Source: Acidobacteriota bacterium
Lineage (GTDB): Bacteria > Acidobacteriota > Terriglobia > Terriglobales > Acidobacteriaceae
Assembly (NCBI GenBank): GCA_021851465.1
Contig: JAJZDL010000059.1
Location: 1-12,988 of the forward strand
DNA length: 12,988 nucleotides
Direction of reading: 5' to 3'
Position numbers and translations under genes: made by a program
Shown: positions 1 through 8,914 of the stretch, one piece after another
How the letters are laid out: every line of letters starts with the position of its first letter
Numbering within the stretch: the first letter of the stretch is position 1
Notes under the pieces: generated by a model
The model's database searches: none
The model's input: the letters and a program-made list of their open reading frames with translations, nothing else
Told to the model about the DNA's origin: nothing

Positions 1-257
1 TCTCCGAACCGGGCTGGCAGGACCGCGGCGGGGCGCAACTGGATGCGCCGCTGCCGGAGGTCTTCGCCTACTCCGACGAGACATCGCGCGCCGTCGTTGA
101 AAAGATGGCGGTCGCGAGCATCAATACGCTGCCGGTCGTCGACCGCTCCAGCAACGCCGTTCTCGGAACGGTGCGCTTGCAGGACCTTCTGCTCGGCCGC
201 CGCCGGTCGGTGCAGCGGGAGCAGGAGCGCCTGCGCATCTTCGAGCGCGGACGCTAA
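1..257 (+). CDS. ClC-type chloride channel, C-terminal CBS domain (5' end outside window)
   Basis: An open frame enters from the left edge (first whole codon at base 3) and stops at TAA 255-257, giving 84 residues. The readable part looks like one CBS domain: a segment 'EVFAYSDETSRAVVEKMA', a strand 'INTLPVVD', then 'VLGTVRLQDLLLGRRRSV', ending in an Arg/Glu-rich tail 'QREQERLRIFERGR'. This pattern (Pro-Val-Val-Asp, then a Gly-x-Val-x-x-x-Asp-Leu-Leu turn, then a basic/acidic helix) resembles the cytoplasmic end of bacterial ClC chloride channels or H+/Cl- antiporters, where CBS pairs bind nucleotides and gate the pore. No membrane segment lies inside the window, so the ClC assignment is inferred from the tail; another CBS-domain protein is the alternative. 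sodC follows 69 bp downstream in the same direction. Confidence 0.65.
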   Translation, partial: SEPGWQDRGGAQLDAPLPEVFAYSDETSRAVVEKMAVASINTLPVVDRSSNAVLGTVRLQDLLLGRRRSVQREQERLRIFERGR

Positions 258-293
258 CCCGTCTTCGGCTTTGTGCGCTATGCTTGAATGCAC

Positions 294-311
294 CGCAGCG
301 CCCTAGCTGCG
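294..311 (+). other. Short hairpin just upstream of the sodC ribosome binding site
   Basis: CGCAGC (294-299) and GCTGCG (306-311) form a 6-bp perfect stem with a 6-nt loop. It lies three bases before the sodC Shine-Dalgarno (CGGAGGA, 314-320). There is no U-run, so it is not a canonical terminator. A stem this short is common by chance in GC-rich DNA, and any effect on sodC translation is speculation. Confidence 0.25.
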
Positions 312-326
312 CCCGGAGGATCAGCC

Positions 327-899
327 ATGCGAAACAAGTTCTGGGCCCCTGCACTCTCCGCTTCCATCTTCTGTATCGCGTTCACTCTTTCAGCCGGTGC
401 GGCCCAGGCCCAAAGCGCGGCCCCAGCATCCTACAAACACACCCTCGTCGTTCCCATCAAGACCTCCACCGGCGCTGACGCGGGGAGCGCGACGTTCAAT
501 GAGAGCAAGAACGGCAAGCAGTTGACGATCGCGGTGAAGCTGAAGGGTCTGCCCTCCGGCGAACACGCCGTCCACATCCACCAGAACCCGGTCTGCGATG
601 CGCCCGCCTTCACCACTGCCGGTGGCCACTTCAACCCCGACAGCAAGCAGCACGGAATGCTGAACCCCATGGGCCACCACGCCGGCGACATGCCCAGGAA
701 CATCTCCATCGGCGAGTACAACACCGGAGAGATCGTCTACAAAGTGGACTACCTGACGCTGGAACCCGGCGCGCCGAACTCCGTGCTGGGCCATTCGATC
801 ATGGTGCATGAGAAGGCCGACGACATGATGACCGATCCGACCGGAAACGCGGGCAGCCGCATTGCGTGCGGAGTGATCCCGGCGTCCGCGGCGCAGTAA
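327..899 (+). CDS. sodC: Secreted Cu/Zn superoxide dismutase
   Basis: Dismutates superoxide to oxygen and hydrogen peroxide (EC 1.15.1.1) in the periplasm. The protein is 190 aa. Residues 1 to about 28 form a signal peptide: basic start MRNK, hydrophobic core, AQA-type signal peptidase I site near 27-29. By alignment with the family, Cu ligands are H83 and H85 ('HIH'), bridging H101 ('GGHFNP') and H161 ('MVHEKADD'). Zn ligands are H101, H109, H118 and D121 ('HHAGD'). The disulfide pair is C90 and C181, and the active-site Arg is R178 in 'GSRIACGVI'. All key residues are present, so it should be active. ATG 327 is chosen because CGGAGGA ends six bases before it and the signal peptide begins there; an upstream in-frame start at 288 lacks such a site. 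The 23-bp gap to the next gene permits co-transcription. Confidence 0.96.
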   Translation: MRNKFWAPALSASIFCIAFTLSAGAAQAQSAAPASYKHTLVVPIKTSTGADAGSATFNESKNGKQLTIAVKLKGLPSGEHAVHIHQNPVCDAPAFTTAGGHFNPDSKQHGMLNPMGHHAGDMPRNISIGEYNTGEIVYKVDYLTLEPGAPNSVLGHSIMVHEKADDMMTDPTGNAGSRIACGVIPASAAQ

Positions 900-922
900 C
901 TGGATCGAGAGAGGCACTGGGC

Positions 923-1837
923 ATGTTCTTTCGCGCCAGGCGGGCATTTGGACGGGCGTGGTTCGACTTCAACTGCCGCGCCCTGCTGCGCACCGCGCCC
1001 ATCCATACGAGCGATGGCCGGATTACGCTGGTCTCGATGCTCTGCCATGGCGAAGCGACGATGTACCTTCTGGCGGTGAAGTCCTTCTGCGCGCAACTCG
1101 GTCTCTGCCCGAAGGTCGTGGTCCTCGACGATGGGTCGCTGACGCAATCCGATGCGGCCACTCTCCATGCGCACATCCCTGGCGCGCGGATCGTTCCCAT
1201 CGGCAGTGTCGCTCCGGAGCGCTGTCCCAAGGGAAGCTGTTGGGAGAGGCTGTTGCTGATCGCCGACCTGGTGCAGGAGAGCTACGTTGTGCAGCTCGAC
1301 GCCGACACGCTCACCGCGAACTCGATCTCCGAGGTTGCGCGCTGCATCGAGGAGGACCGCAGCTTCACGCTGCTTGGCGACGGCTCTTATCCAGAGATCG
1401 AACCGATGCTTCATGCGTGCGAGCGGTCGAGGTCGAACCGCAGTCCCATGGTGCAGGCCGTCTGCGAGCGGTCCTTCGACCAACTGTCGGAGTGCGCTTC
1501 CTTGCAATATGTCCGCGGCAACGCCGGGTTCACGGGATTTGCCAGAGGATCGATCGACCGCGAGAAGATTGCGTGGTTCTCCGACCGGATGCGCAGCATC
1601 GCGCACGACAAGTGGGACGAGTGGGGCAGCGAACAGGTGGCGTCGAACCTGCTGATCGCCAACTCGCCGGGCGCGCAGGTGCTGCCATTTCCCAAGTACC
1701 TCTCCTACTGGGCGCACGCTGGCGTCCCGTACGATGCGGCCTCATTCATTCACTTCATCGGGCCGCATCGCTTCGCCAATGGCTTCTATATCGAGTGCGC
1801 CGCAAAGGCCATCGCAGCACTGCAAATGCACCGTTAG
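923..1837 (+). CDS. Putative GT-A-type glycosyltransferase
   Basis: A 304-aa soluble protein without signal peptide or membrane segment. It has features of a nucleotide-sugar-dependent GT-A glycosyltransferase: an N-terminal alpha/beta segment with 'VVVLDDGSL' (D69, D70), a DxD metal-binding motif in 'VVQLDADTL' (D126, D128), a 'GNAGFTGF' loop after 190, 'WGSEQVASNLL' (around E237) resembling the acidic catalytic region of GT8-like enzymes, and a C-terminal 'FIHFIGPHRF' (H277, H282) resembling the HxxGxxK-type diphosphate contact. Donor and acceptor cannot be read from sequence. AGAGAGG (908-914) lies eight bases before ATG 923, which decides the start over a longer in-frame extension overlapping sodC. 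It sits 23 bp after sodC and converges with a methyltransferase gene 20 bp away. It may act on surface glycans, but that is inference. Confidence 0.65.
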   Translation: MFFRARRAFGRAWFDFNCRALLRTAPIHTSDGRITLVSMLCHGEATMYLLAVKSFCAQLGLCPKVVVLDDGSLTQSDAATLHAHIPGARIVPIGSVAPERCPKGSCWERLLLIADLVQESYVVQLDADTLTANSISEVARCIEEDRSFTLLGDGSYPEIEPMLHACERSRSNRSPMVQAVCERSFDQLSECASLQYVRGNAGFTGFARGSIDREKIAWFSDRMRSIAHDKWDEWGSEQVASNLLIANSPGAQVLPFPKYLSYWAHAGVPYDAASFIHFIGPHRFANGFYIECAAKAIAALQMHR

Positions 1838-1857
1838 TGGGCCGCCGGAAGGCGCGG

Positions 1858-2517
1858 TCAACTGCGCCCGGCGCGCGGCTGCGCGATGACCAGGCCGCGC
1901 GGCGTGGGCAGCAGAACGACCGAGATCAGCCCCTCCGCCTCCATCTTCAGCGCCGCCTCGCGCACCGTCTTCAGGTGCGAGCTGGCGTCGTGCATCAGGA
2001 TGATGCCGTTGGGATTGATCTGCGGCAGAAAACGCTTCACCTCGGCCGCGCGGATATCCAGGTCGGAGTCCGAAAAGAAGAGGTCGATGGTGCCGTCGAT
2101 CTGCATCTCCAGGCTCGACTCGTTGCGCAGCTCGATCCAGCGGCTGAGCGGCGAGGCTTCGAGCCGCGCCTTCGCCTTGGCGTAGACCGCCGGATCGAAC
2201 TCGCAACTGACCACCTTGGCCTGCGTCCCATCGGGCAGCGGGCCGTTGCGCTCCAGGCCGCGCGCGATCCACTCCGTGGAGACGCCGAGAAACGAGCCGG
2301 TCTCGACGGCCAGGCGCGGCTTCAGCGTTGTGACCAGCGTGGCGATGAACTCCAGCACCTCGACCTCGGCGGTCATCGAGTCGATCATGCTCCAGCGCCG
2401 CGGATGCGGACACTCCGGTGTGGCGCGGTGGTACTCTGGCTGCACAGCCCCGGCGGCGCGCTCGTGCTGCAGCATGACCTTGTGTTCCTGCTTCATCTTC
2501 TTCGTGAAAAGGCCCAT
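1858..2517 (-). CDS. Class I SAM-dependent methyltransferase (Methyltransf_24-like)
   Basis: A 219-aa protein. The Rossmann SAM-binding motif I is 'AVETGSFLGVST' (residues 70-81). An acidic residue for the ribose follows in 'VVSCEFDP' (E106), then 'IDLFFSDSDLD' (144-154) and 'GIILMHDAS' (171-179), the order seen in stand-alone O-methyltransferases. The substrate is unknown. The C-terminal 'LLPTPRGLVIAQ' matches the last strands of the fold. The first 45 residues are basic and helical, without a signal peptide. The start is uncertain: ATG 2517 begins the natural-looking 'MGLFTKKMKQEHK' but has no clear Shine-Dalgarno, and an in-frame ATG at 2556 would add 13 residues. It is convergent with the glycosyltransferase and divergent from the SDR gene, so probably transcribed alone from the 86-bp gap. 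Confidence 0.8.
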   Translation of the reverse strand: MGLFTKKMKQEHKVMLQHERAAGAVQPEYHRATPECPHPRRWSMIDSMTAEVEVLEFIATLVTTLKPRLAVETGSFLGVSTEWIARGLERNGPLPDGTQAKVVSCEFDPAVYAKAKARLEASPLSRWIELRNESSLEMQIDGTIDLFFSDSDLDIRAAEVKRFLPQINPNGIILMHDASSHLKTVREAALKMEAEGLISVVLLPTPRGLVIAQPRAGRS

Positions 2518-2603
2518 GCAGTCTACTGTATCGCGAGCGGAGAGAAGTGCGTCCATACGGGCCGCACGGAGCACTTCAACTGCATCGGTGGTTCAATAGA
2601 GAG

Positions 2604-3587
2604 ATGAGCGGAGATGCAGTGGGCAGAGCGGTGGGGGAGGGATGGACGGCGGAGCATATCCCAAGCCAGGCGGGGCGGCGCGCGCTGATTACCGGTGCCA
2701 ACAGCGGCATTGGCTACCAAACTGCACTGGAGCTGGCGCGCAAGGGAGCGCACGTCCTGCTCGCCTGCCGCAACCGGCAGCGCGGCGACGCCGCCCTGGA
2801 GCGGCTGTGCGCGAAGGTCCCCGGCGCAAGCGCCGAGGTGGTGCTGCTCGACCTGGCATCGCTGGAGTCGGTCTGCGCATTCGGAGCCGCGGAGCTTGGC
2901 CTCGGCAAGCCGCTCGACCTGCTCATCAACAACGCAGGCGTGATGGCCCCCCGGACGCGGCAGCAGACGGCGGACGGCTTCGAGGCGCAGTTCGGCACCA
3001 ACGTCCTCGGCCACTTTGTGCTGACCGCGGTGCTGCTCCCCGCGCTGGTGCGTGCGGCTGCGGCCCATCCGCAGAGGCCGCGCGTGGTGACTGTTGCCTC
3101 GATCGCGCACAAGCAAGGACAACTGGACTTCGACGACCTGCAATCGGTCGCAAACTATAAGCCGATGGCCGCCTACCGGCAGTCGAAGCTGGCCAACCTG
3201 ATGCTGGCCTTCGAACTGGATCGCAGGTTGCGCGTCGCCGCGTCGCCGATCTCCGGCGTGATGAGCGTGGCGGCGCACCCCGGCGTGGCCAACACCCCAC
3301 TCTTCCAGTCCGGCGAGTTCTCGGCAGTCGAGCGCGTGGTGCGCCGCGGCCTCGGCGTGGCCATCGGCGCATTGCTCAACAGCGATGCGGAGGGTGCGCT
3401 GCCAACCCTCTTCGCAGCCACCGCGCCGGATGCCGTGGACGGAGGATACTACGGGCCGCAGGGCTTTCAGGAGATGCGCGGCGGAGACGTCGGAGTGGCG
3501 AAGGTGGCCGCGCCTGCGCTCGACCGCCGCGCCGCCACACGCCTCTGGAGCGAGTGCGAGCGCCTCACCGGCGTCTCCCTCCTCTGA
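2604..3587 (+). CDS. Short-chain dehydrogenase/reductase (SDR) family oxidoreductase
   Basis: An NAD(P)(H)-dependent oxidoreductase of 327 aa, of the longer retinol dehydrogenase/protochlorophyllide reductase-like SDR kind. It shows the cofactor loop TGANSGIG (30-37), 'ACRNRQRG' after strand 2 (R56 and R58 suggest NADP(H)), D83 in 'LLDLAS', NNAG (109-112), N133 in 'GTNVLGHF', S166 in 'VASIAHKQG' and the catalytic YRQSK (Y191, K195). The 'AHPGVANTPLF' segment after 230 is typical for the group. The set is complete, so it should be active; the substrate is unknown. ATG 2604 is used, but the purine run AGAGAG touches it. GTG 2619 is an alternative that removes five residues and has GCGGAG five bases upstream. 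An inverted repeat lies about 50 bp after its stop, facing infB. Confidence 0.9.
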   Translation: MSGDAVGRAVGEGWTAEHIPSQAGRRALITGANSGIGYQTALELARKGAHVLLACRNRQRGDAALERLCAKVPGASAEVVLLDLASLESVCAFGAAELGLGKPLDLLINNAGVMAPRTRQQTADGFEAQFGTNVLGHFVLTAVLLPALVRAAAAHPQRPRVVTVASIAHKQGQLDFDDLQSVANYKPMAAYRQSKLANLMLAFELDRRLRVAASPISGVMSVAAHPGVANTPLFQSGEFSAVERVVRRGLGVAIGALLNSDAEGALPTLFAATAPDAVDGGYYGPQGFQEMRGGDVGVAKVAAPALDRRAATRLWSECERLTGVSLL

Positions 3588-3636
3588 GCTTTGTCGGCTT
3601 GCGCCCTGGTCGCGGGAATTGTCAGATGGCGAGCGC

Positions 3637-3669
3637 CCCACCCTTCGCTTTTTCCCAGCGAAGGGTGGG
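3637..3669. repeat. Perfect 13-bp inverted repeat between convergent SDR and infB genes
   Basis: CCCACCCTTCGCT (3637-3649) and AGCGAAGGGTGGG (3657-3669) are exact reverse complements around a 7-nt loop. Both flanking genes (SDR on plus, infB on minus) end toward it. A GC-rich hairpin here could stop both transcripts, but neither strand has the U-run after the stem that a classical intrinsic terminator needs. Its composition is like the short palindromic intergenic repeats scattered in Acidobacteriota genomes, from memory, so a REP-like element is the main alternative. The hairpin itself is certain; the role is not. Confidence 0.75.
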
Positions 3670-3778
3670 AGGCCACAAAAATCCGCCCGCCAGTTTTATC
3701 GGATCGATACAGATTCCGTAATCCCGACGAGAATCTGCGACATCACCGGGCCTTCAATAGGCTGCCTTTCGGCGATCC

Positions 3779-6700
3779 CTACGCTTTGACAGCCTCGGCT
3801 TGCGCTGTCGCCTCCGCCTCTCGGGTTTCGGCGGCAGCCGCCGCGGCAGCAGCCGCCGCTTCCTTCTCCGCCTTGCGCGCCACAGCCGAGTTCTGCCCCA
3901 GTTCGTCGGCCAGCTTCTCCGTCGTGAACGATTCGATGATGTCGCCCACGCGGATGTCCTTGAAGCCGTTGAGATCGATGCCGCACTCCACGCCCTGGCG
4001 CACCTCGCTCACATCGTCCTTGAAGCGCTTGAGCGAGCCGATCGAGCCGCGCCACACCTCGGCGCCCTCGCGCAGTACGCGCACCTGCGCGCTGCGCGCA
4101 ATCGTCCCATCGGTCACGCGGCAGCCCGCGATCTGCCCCACCTTCGTGATCTTGAAGACGTTGACGACCTCGGCCTTGCCCGCGTAGTTCTCCTTGAACA
4201 CCGGCTCCAGCAGCCCGTACATCGCCTTGGTGATCTCGTCCTGCAGCTCGTAGATGATCGAGTGCAGCCGGATGTCCACGTTCTCCCGCTCGGCAACCTC
4301 GGTCGACTTGCGGTCGGGTCGCACATTGAACCCGATGACGACCGCGTTCGACGCCGACGCCAGAAGCACGTCCGACTCCGTGATCGCACCCACGCCGGAG
4401 TGCAGCACGCGAACCCGCACCTTCTCCGTCGACATCCGCTGCAGCGAATCGGCCAGCACCTCCACCGACCCCTGCACGTCGCCCTTCAGGATCAGGTTTA
4501 GGTCCTTCATCCCCGCCTGCTTGATCTGCTCCGCCAACCCCTCCAGAGAGACGCGCGAGCTCTTGGCCAACTGCGCCTCGCGCTCCTTCATCTTGCGGTA
4601 CTGCGCGATTCCCTTGGCCTTGTCGCGGTCCGCCATCACCAGGAAGGTGTCGCCTGCGTCCGGCATTCCTTCGAGACCGAGGATCTCAACCGGCGTCGAT
4701 GGCCCCGCCTCGGCGATCGGCCGCCCGCGGTCGTCGAACATCGCGCGGATCTTGCCGAACGTATTGCCCACAATGTAACTGTCGCCCGTGCGCAGCGTGC
4801 CGTTCTGAACCAGCACCGACGCAACCGCGCCGCGACCGCGGTCCAGCTTCGCCTCGATCACAGTGCCCACTGCGGGGCGGTCCGGCGTCGCCTTCAGGCT
4901 GGCCAGGTCGGCCACCAGGCACACCATCTCCAGCAGCAGGTCCAGGTTCAGCCGCTTCTTGGCCGAGACGTCGACGAACACCGTGTCCCCGCCCCAAGCC
5001 TCCGGCTGCAGCCCGCGGTCCGCAAGCTGCTGCTTCACGCGGTCGGGGTTCGCCTCCGGCTTGTCGATCTTGTTCACTGCAACAATGATCGGCACATTCG
5101 CCGCGCGCGCATGTGCGATCGCCTCGATCGTCTGCGGCATCACGCCGTCGTCCGCGGCAACCACCACCACCACGATGTCGGTGATCTTTGCGCCTCGAGC
5201 GCGCATTCGCGTGAACGCCTCGTGGCCCGGCGTGTCCAGAAAGACGATCTCCCGTCCAAACGCAGGCGAATCCGGCTTGGCGATCTTCACCTTGTACGCG
5301 CCGATGTGCTGCGTGATGCCGCCCGCCTCGCCCGCCGCAACGTCCGTCGAGCGGATCGCGTCCAGCAGCGAGGTCTTTCCGTGATCGACGTGGCCCATCA
5401 CCGTGACAACCGGCGAGCGCGTGATCTCCACCATGCCGGTCGTGTCTTCCAGGAAGCCCTCGATGGCCTCGTTCTCCAACTGCTCCTCGACCGAGATGAC
5501 AGTCGCGTCCGCGCCAAACTGCCGCGCCACGTCCTTCACCAGTTCGCCGTCCAGCGACTGGTTCACCGTCACAAAGACGCCCTTCATCAGCAGCGTCGCG
5601 ATCAGGTCCTTGCCGCGCACGTCCAGCTTCTCAGCCAGGTCTTTTACGCTGATGCCTTCGGTCACCGTAATCGTCTTCGTAATCGGCAGGGGCTCGCGCG
5701 AGATCTGCGGGCCGCCAAAGCGCGGAGGCGGCTGGAAGCCCTTCATCGGGCCTTCCTTCGTCTTCTCGTAGCGCTGTCCGCCGCGACGCTGTCCTGGGCG
5801 CGCCGCCGGCCGCATCCCGCTCGGCGTCTCTCCCGGCCCAGGCATCGCACCGGGAACGCCGCCGCCACCGGGACGCGCGCCAAAGCCTGGGCGAGCCGTG
5901 CCTGGGGCAAAGCCAGGACGCCCTGCCGGGCCTGTCCCCGTCGGAAAGCTGCGCGTCGGATGCATCGGCCGCCGTGCACCCGGTGCCATCGTTGAAGAGG
6001 GGCGAGAGCCAGGGGCCCCTGCAACACCTGGCCGTGGACGCTCAAAGATCGGACGCCCCCGCTGGATGCCGTGGGCAGCGCCCGCCGGAGCTGCATAGAT
6101 CGGGCGGGGCCCAGTCTGAGGCATCACAACTCGTCGCACCGGCACCTCAGGTGCAGCGATAGCCACATTGGCTGTCGGCACCGCAATCGCGTCCTCGCCT
6201 GTGCCGCTCGGCGTGGCTTCAATCGTCGTGGCCACCGCTGCCGGGGCCTCTGTGCCGGTGGCTGTCGCCGCCGGCTCGACCGCGCTTGCTGTCGCCTCGG
6301 GCGCGGTGGCCAGCGGCTTTGTCGCAGCCACGCCAGGCCGGGCCGTCGACGGGGTTGGCTGTGCCGCCAGTGTTTGCCCAGAAGCTGCGTCGGCGTGCGT
6401 GCGCTCTGCCGCGGCGTGTAGATGGGTCTGCGCTGCGGTTGGCTGAGTGGCGGTAGCATGGGCGAACGACGATGCAGCAACCGCCACCGGAGGACGTGCA
6501 ATCACCGGCCCAACGGGAGGCTTGCTCGCAATCGCCGGCGGCGGGGTCGCGGGAACCACAATATGCGCATGTTGCCGCGGCTGCGGCACGATCCGCCGAG
6601 GCGCTGCCGTTGCCGCGGGTGCGTCTGCGGCCCGGGGAGGTGCCACTGCGGCCGGCCTGTCTGCCGCCTTCGGCGCGCTGGCCGCCACGGGCGGAGGCAC

Positions 6701-7021
6701 AGCCACGGCAGGCGGACGCGCCGGAGCGCTGCGCGCCTTCTCGGCAGCCTGTTTGCGCTCCAGAATGAGTCGCACCGCGTCGCCCGGCTTCGATATCTGC
6801 GACAGGTCGAATGCAGGCTTCGCATCCACCGCCGATCTGTTCGCCGCTGCGCCGCTGCGCCGTCCACCCAGGTGGGCACGCACCTTTTCGGCCTCGTCGG
6901 CCTCGATCGAACTGGAGTGCGTCTTCGGCTCCGTCACGCCAATCGCCAGCAGAGCGTCCAATATGGACCGGCTCTTGACTTCCAGCTCCCGCGCGAGATC
7001 GTTGATTCGAACTTTGCTCAT
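3779..7021 (-). CDS. infB: Translation initiation factor IF-2
   Basis: GTPase that brings formyl-Met-tRNA to the 30S subunit and drives 50S joining. The protein is 1080 aa, longer than the roughly 890 of E. coli. Domains: a first IF2_N module at 1-52 ('KVRINDLARELEVKSRSILD'); an Ala/Pro-rich linker to about 320; a Gly/Arg/Pro-rich stretch to about 430; a second IF2_N module at 447-515; then the G domain with G1 GHVDHGKT (543-550), G3 DTPGH (596-600), G4 NKID (650-653) and G5 SAK (686-688); then beta-barrel domains II-IV including 'LILKGDVQGSVEVL'. A poly-Ala run and acidic Ala-rich tail close the protein. All nucleotide-binding motifs are intact. The start follows AAAAGGGA shortly before ATG 7021. 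It is the last gene of the rimP-nusA-infB operon, 151 bp after nusA; ylxR and ylxQ are absent from the gap and rbfA does not follow. Confidence 0.99.
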   Translation of the reverse strand: MSKVRINDLARELEVKSRSILDALLAIGVTEPKTHSSSIEADEAEKVRAHLGGRRSGAAANRSAVDAKPAFDLSQISKPGDAVRLILERKQAAEKARSAPARPPAVAVPPPVAASAPKAADRPAAVAPPRAADAPAATAAPRRIVPQPRQHAHIVVPATPPPAIASKPPVGPVIARPPVAVAASSFAHATATQPTAAQTHLHAAAERTHADAASGQTLAAQPTPSTARPGVAATKPLATAPEATASAVEPAATATGTEAPAAVATTIEATPSGTGEDAIAVPTANVAIAAPEVPVRRVVMPQTGPRPIYAAPAGAAHGIQRGRPIFERPRPGVAGAPGSRPSSTMAPGARRPMHPTRSFPTGTGPAGRPGFAPGTARPGFGARPGGGGVPGAMPGPGETPSGMRPAARPGQRRGGQRYEKTKEGPMKGFQPPPRFGGPQISREPLPITKTITVTEGISVKDLAEKLDVRGKDLIATLLMKGVFVTVNQSLDGELVKDVARQFGADATVISVEEQLENEAIEGFLEDTTGMVEITRSPVVTVMGHVDHGKTSLLDAIRSTDVAAGEAGGITQHIGAYKVKIAKPDSPAFGREIVFLDTPGHEAFTRMRARGAKITDIVVVVVAADDGVMPQTIEAIAHARAANVPIIVAVNKIDKPEANPDRVKQQLADRGLQPEAWGGDTVFVDVSAKKRLNLDLLLEMVCLVADLASLKATPDRPAVGTVIEAKLDRGRGAVASVLVQNGTLRTGDSYIVGNTFGKIRAMFDDRGRPIAEAGPSTPVEILGLEGMPDAGDTFLVMADRDKAKGIAQYRKMKEREAQLAKSSRVSLEGLAEQIKQAGMKDLNLILKGDVQGSVEVLADSLQRMSTEKVRVRVLHSGVGAITESDVLLASASNAVVIGFNVRPDRKSTEVAERENVDIRLHSIIYELQDEITKAMYGLLEPVFKENYAGKAEVVNVFKITKVGQIAGCRVTDGTIARSAQVRVLREGAEVWRGSIGSLKRFKDDVSEVRQGVECGIDLNGFKDIRVGDIIESFTTEKLADELGQNSAVARKAEKEAAAAAAAAAAETREAEATAQAEAVKA

Positions 7022-7172
7022 CCGTCCCTTTTCGTTTCCCCTGCGCCCTTAGCTGTTCATATCAGCCTCATCGAAGGTTGCATCTTGTCCTGCTCTATTA
7101 TCCCTGAAATCGCAGCCCTCAAAGCCGACGATTGCGTCCCAGGTCGTTCGCTTGCCCGTGCGCTGCCGGCCG

Positions 7173-8726
<1,554 letters not shown>

Positions 8727-8733
8727 CGTCTCA

Positions 8734-8741
8734 CTCACCTT
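8734..8741 (-). promoter_or_regulatory. Ribosome binding site that fixes the nusA start
   Basis: On the minus strand AAGGTGAG ends seven bases before ATG 8726. It sits inside the longer frame that would begin at TTG 8744, so it supports the shorter NusA. The first REP-like repeat (8749-8766) ends only eight bases away. Confidence 0.65.
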
Positions 8742-8748
8742 CAAATCT

Positions 8749-8878
8749 TTGTCGTTCCGCAGCGAACTTTACCTGTCACGCTGTAACTCTTTGCTTGTCG
8801 TTCCGTAGCGAAGCGGAGAAATCAGCTTTTGCTCGTTCTTTTGCCGTCATCCTCAGCGAAGCGATGCATCCCGATGCA
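8749..8878. repeat. REP-like short repeats in the rimP-nusA gap
   Basis: An 18-bp unit, TTGTCGTTCCGCAGCGAA (8749-8766), recurs at 8795-8812 with one change (C to T), so the copies are 46 bp apart. The second copy continues as GCGGAGAAATCAG. A more diverged relative, GTCATCCTCAGCGAAGCG, is at 8846-8863, followed directly by the inverted repeat TGCATC-CC-GATGCA (8865-8878). The style matches short interspersed repeats common in Acidobacteriota intergenic DNA (from memory). They fill most of a 188-bp gap in an otherwise co-directional operon. No promoter, hairpin with U-run or gene is evident in the gap. Confidence 0.6.
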
Positions 8879-8914
8879 CGTTCGGTAGCCTCGACCGCCT
8901 GCCCATTTCAACCT

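Noticed and set aside
958..2607. 549-codon plus-strand frame over the glycosyltransferase and methyltransferase
   Set aside because: It overlaps two recognisable genes in other frames and shows no domain pattern.
3690..3745. 15-codon frame after infB on the minus strand (MSQILVGITESVSIR)
   Set aside because: Too short, no family, and its ribosome binding site is weak; likely chance.
5111..5995. Long plus-strand open frame inside infB
   Set aside because: It is the antisense shadow of the GC-rich infB frame. Its translation is His/Arg-rich and matches nothing, while the minus-strand frame has all IF-2 motifs.
7097..7122. Possible infB promoter with -10 GATAAT in the nusA-infB gap
   Set aside because: The only -35-like box (TTGAGG) is 14 bp away, too close, and at 17 bp there is no match.
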